DNA of 64,000 nt. Origin: Brevibacillus laterosporus. GTDB taxonomy: Bacteria > Bacillota > Bacilli > Brevibacillales > Brevibacillaceae. The DNA lies in the NCBI RefSeq assembly GCF_030489605.1, contig NZ_JAUKFY010000012.1, forward strand, positions 62,001 through 126,000. Direction: 5' to 3'. Made by a program: the position numbers and the translations under genes. The notes under the pieces were generated by a model. It had not been told where the DNA came from. It did not search any database and was given only the letters and a program-made list of their open reading frames with translations. Within the stretch, counting starts at the first letter, position 1, and each line of letters opens with the position of its first letter. Of the stretch, positions 62,854-64,000 are shown piece after piece.

Positions 62854-63023
62854 AAATCACTTTCAACCTGCTTTCTTACTTACGTTAATACGTTATCACG
62901 TATCGGCTTTGTCGAATCCTTTAGGGAAAAAACAGAGGTTTTGATGAAAAAAGACTCTTCTCTTCCAGAAAGCCCTACTAACTTAACCGTATTAATTTCC
63001 TTGTGTTTATCCTAAATAACTGA

Positions 63024-63064
63024 TAAAAAAAGGACAAATACCCCTTCTTTGGGATACTTGTCCT
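63024..63064 (-). terminator. Terminator of the 46-residue peptide gene
   Basis: AGGACAAGTATCCC and GGGGTATTTGTCCT pair (two G-T pairs) on the minus strand and seven T follow. Confidence 0.85.
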
Positions 63065-63109
63065 AAAAAAACGATCATCATCTCGCCTGGACTATCTTCA
63101 TAATCAATG

Positions 63110-63250
63110 TTACGAGCAACGTGGTACACCTAATGCCAGTAGGATAGTTGCTAATTGTTCAGTAATAGGTGTTCTTACTGTAATACCACCAAGTGTGGTG
63201 ACTAAGAAGAATTGTCCATTCACTTCATCAATACAAGTAACTTCTACCAT
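63110..63250 (-). CDS. 46-residue small protein of unknown function
   Basis: ATG 63250 follows AAGAAGGTGAAAAC. The protein opens MVEVTCIDEVNGQFFLVTTL, has a central GGITVRTPITEQLATILLAL and ends GVPRCS. There is no signal peptide. A strong terminator follows 46 bases after the stop, so it is a complete single-gene unit. It could be a small regulatory or structural protein, or a peptide precursor (acidic first part, Cys-containing tail). No maturation or transport gene is adjacent in the window. The family is not recognised. Confidence 0.6.
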   Translation of the reverse strand: MVEVTCIDEVNGQFFLVTTLGGITVRTPITEQLATILLALGVPRCS

Positions 63251-63451
63251 GTTTTCACCTTCTTTCCAAAAGTATGCTACATATTATGTAAAGAAGGATC
63301 AAAACGATATAGACAACCCCCTAAAAAATAAAATATCAACGAATTTACTACCATATATAAAGCTATAAATCCAGATTAACAACATAAATAGCTTGCATAA
63401 AAACATACCTAAACACAAAAATACGCTTTCTTTCTTTTTTTCTTACTTTCT

Positions 63452-63779
63452 TTAATGAACACTGACTCCATGTTCTACAGGTATCCACCAGAAATCCTCA
63501 TTATTCTTTCGCTTAATCCGTTTGAATTGGGAATCAAACTTCTCTACCTATCCCCAAGCATCTTCAATTATTCCTCTTCCTTCTTTTGTCTCTTTCCACC
63601 AGCTAATTGAAAGGTTAGTCATACTGACGTGAATCTGATATCCTGTAACAAAACTCGGCTGGTTCAATCTCTTTAATGATCGGTTTCTCGGTTAGTTTCT
63701 TATCTTCTGAAGATGATGTAATATTTCTGCATGTTCTGGCAAAGATGAATTTCGTTACAAGTGGATCAAGAATAGCCAT
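63452..63779 (-). pseudogene. Broken gene of about 108 codons
   Basis: From ATG 63779 (GGGAGATG upstream) the frame reads MAILDPLVTKFIFARTCRN through IIKEIEPAEF and stops. One base out of frame the text continues GYQIHVSMTNLSISWWKE and GRGIIEDAWG, then an in-frame TAG (63548-63550), then VEKFDSQFKRIKRKNNEDFW to a TAA at 63452. The parts read as one protein with a frameshift near 63640 and one nonsense codon. The family is not recognised. Confidence 0.55.
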
Positions 63780-63906
63780 CAAAACATCTCCCTAAAATAA
63801 GAATGCATGTTCTGGAAGTTAATTAATGGGTAAAAATGGTAGTTTAGCCTGATTCACACACCTATTCAATTCATTGAATGGTTTGTGATAGGATGAAGTT
63901 TCAACA

Positions 63907-63940
63907 AAAAAACACTCGATTTTCTAATTCGAGTGTTTTA
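63907..63940. terminator. Hairpin near the right edge
   Basis: AAAACACTCGA and TCGAGTGTTTT pair perfectly around TTTTCTAAT, with an A run before and T after. It suits either strand. Confidence 0.65.
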
Positions 63941-64000
63941 AACATAATGCAGGCCCTCAGATTCCATGATTCTTAATCTACAACTTTGTATTTCCGCGAA

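Noticed and set aside
1-64000. CRISPR arrays, tRNA, rRNA and complete insertion sequences
   Set aside because: No spaced direct-repeat array, cloverleaf or rRNA-like stretch, and no transposase with flanking inverted repeats was seen by eye; a covariance-model search was not possible.

Overview
The window looks like Brevibacillus or a close relative in the Paenibacillaceae: a Firmicute with strong AGGAGG-type ribosome sites, sigma-A type promoters, Fur boxes of Bacillus type, a SpoIIP-domain protein, two ECF sigma/anti-sigma pairs and an OxdC-type bicupin. This placement rests on gene content and protein resemblance only. No rRNA, tRNA, CRISPR array or intact insertion sequence was seen.

Layout. 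Positions 1-4.7 kb (all minus strand) carry the end of a MoxR AAA/DUF5682 operon, a small secreted protein, and a TetR-controlled operon (TetR, a frameshifted DUF3995 gene, an FAD monooxygenase). Positions 4.9-34.6 kb hold the main feature, a Fur-controlled siderophore locus. On the minus strand, in order of transcription, lie a fused salicylyl-AMP ligase/salicylate synthase, a 3035-residue NRPS (ArCP-Cy-A[E]-PCP-Cy-A[E]-PCP), a saccharopine-dehydrogenase-like reductase, a thiazolinyl-imide reductase fused to a methyltransferase cassette, and a second NRPS (docking-Cy-A[MT]-PCP-TE). A separate Fur-linked type II thioesterase lies upstream. On the plus strand a third Fur box drives an ECF-type importer (S component, T component, double ATPase) coupled to two exporter-fold ABC half-transporters of the YbtP/YbtQ or IrtA/IrtB kind.

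How the locus should work: chorismate goes to salicylate, then to salicyl-AMP, which loads the ArCP. Three cysteines are then added and cyclised, with no polyketide synthase. One ring may be reduced by the imide reductase, and methyl groups may be added by the two methyltransferase domains that keep an intact SAM motif. The assembly logic is that of pyochelin and yersiniabactin, extended to salicylate plus three cysteines. Ulbactin-type thiazoline compounds have been reported from Brevibacillus and are the best guess for the product class, but this is inference.

Positions 34.7-58.9 kb are ordinary chromosome: an MCP and a CheX-like protein, RarD, an oxalate-decarboxylase-like bicupin with an altered lid, an aromatic amino acid hydroxylase, two metallo-beta-lactamase-fold proteins, several small secreted proteins, and two sigma/anti-sigma operons around an SH3-SpoIIP amidase. 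From about 58.9 kb to the end the sequence is sparse and decayed. It holds at least four broken genes, plus an ASCH protein, an alpha/beta hydrolase of the haloacetate dehalogenase type, and an uncharacterised 46-residue ORF with good translation and termination signals.
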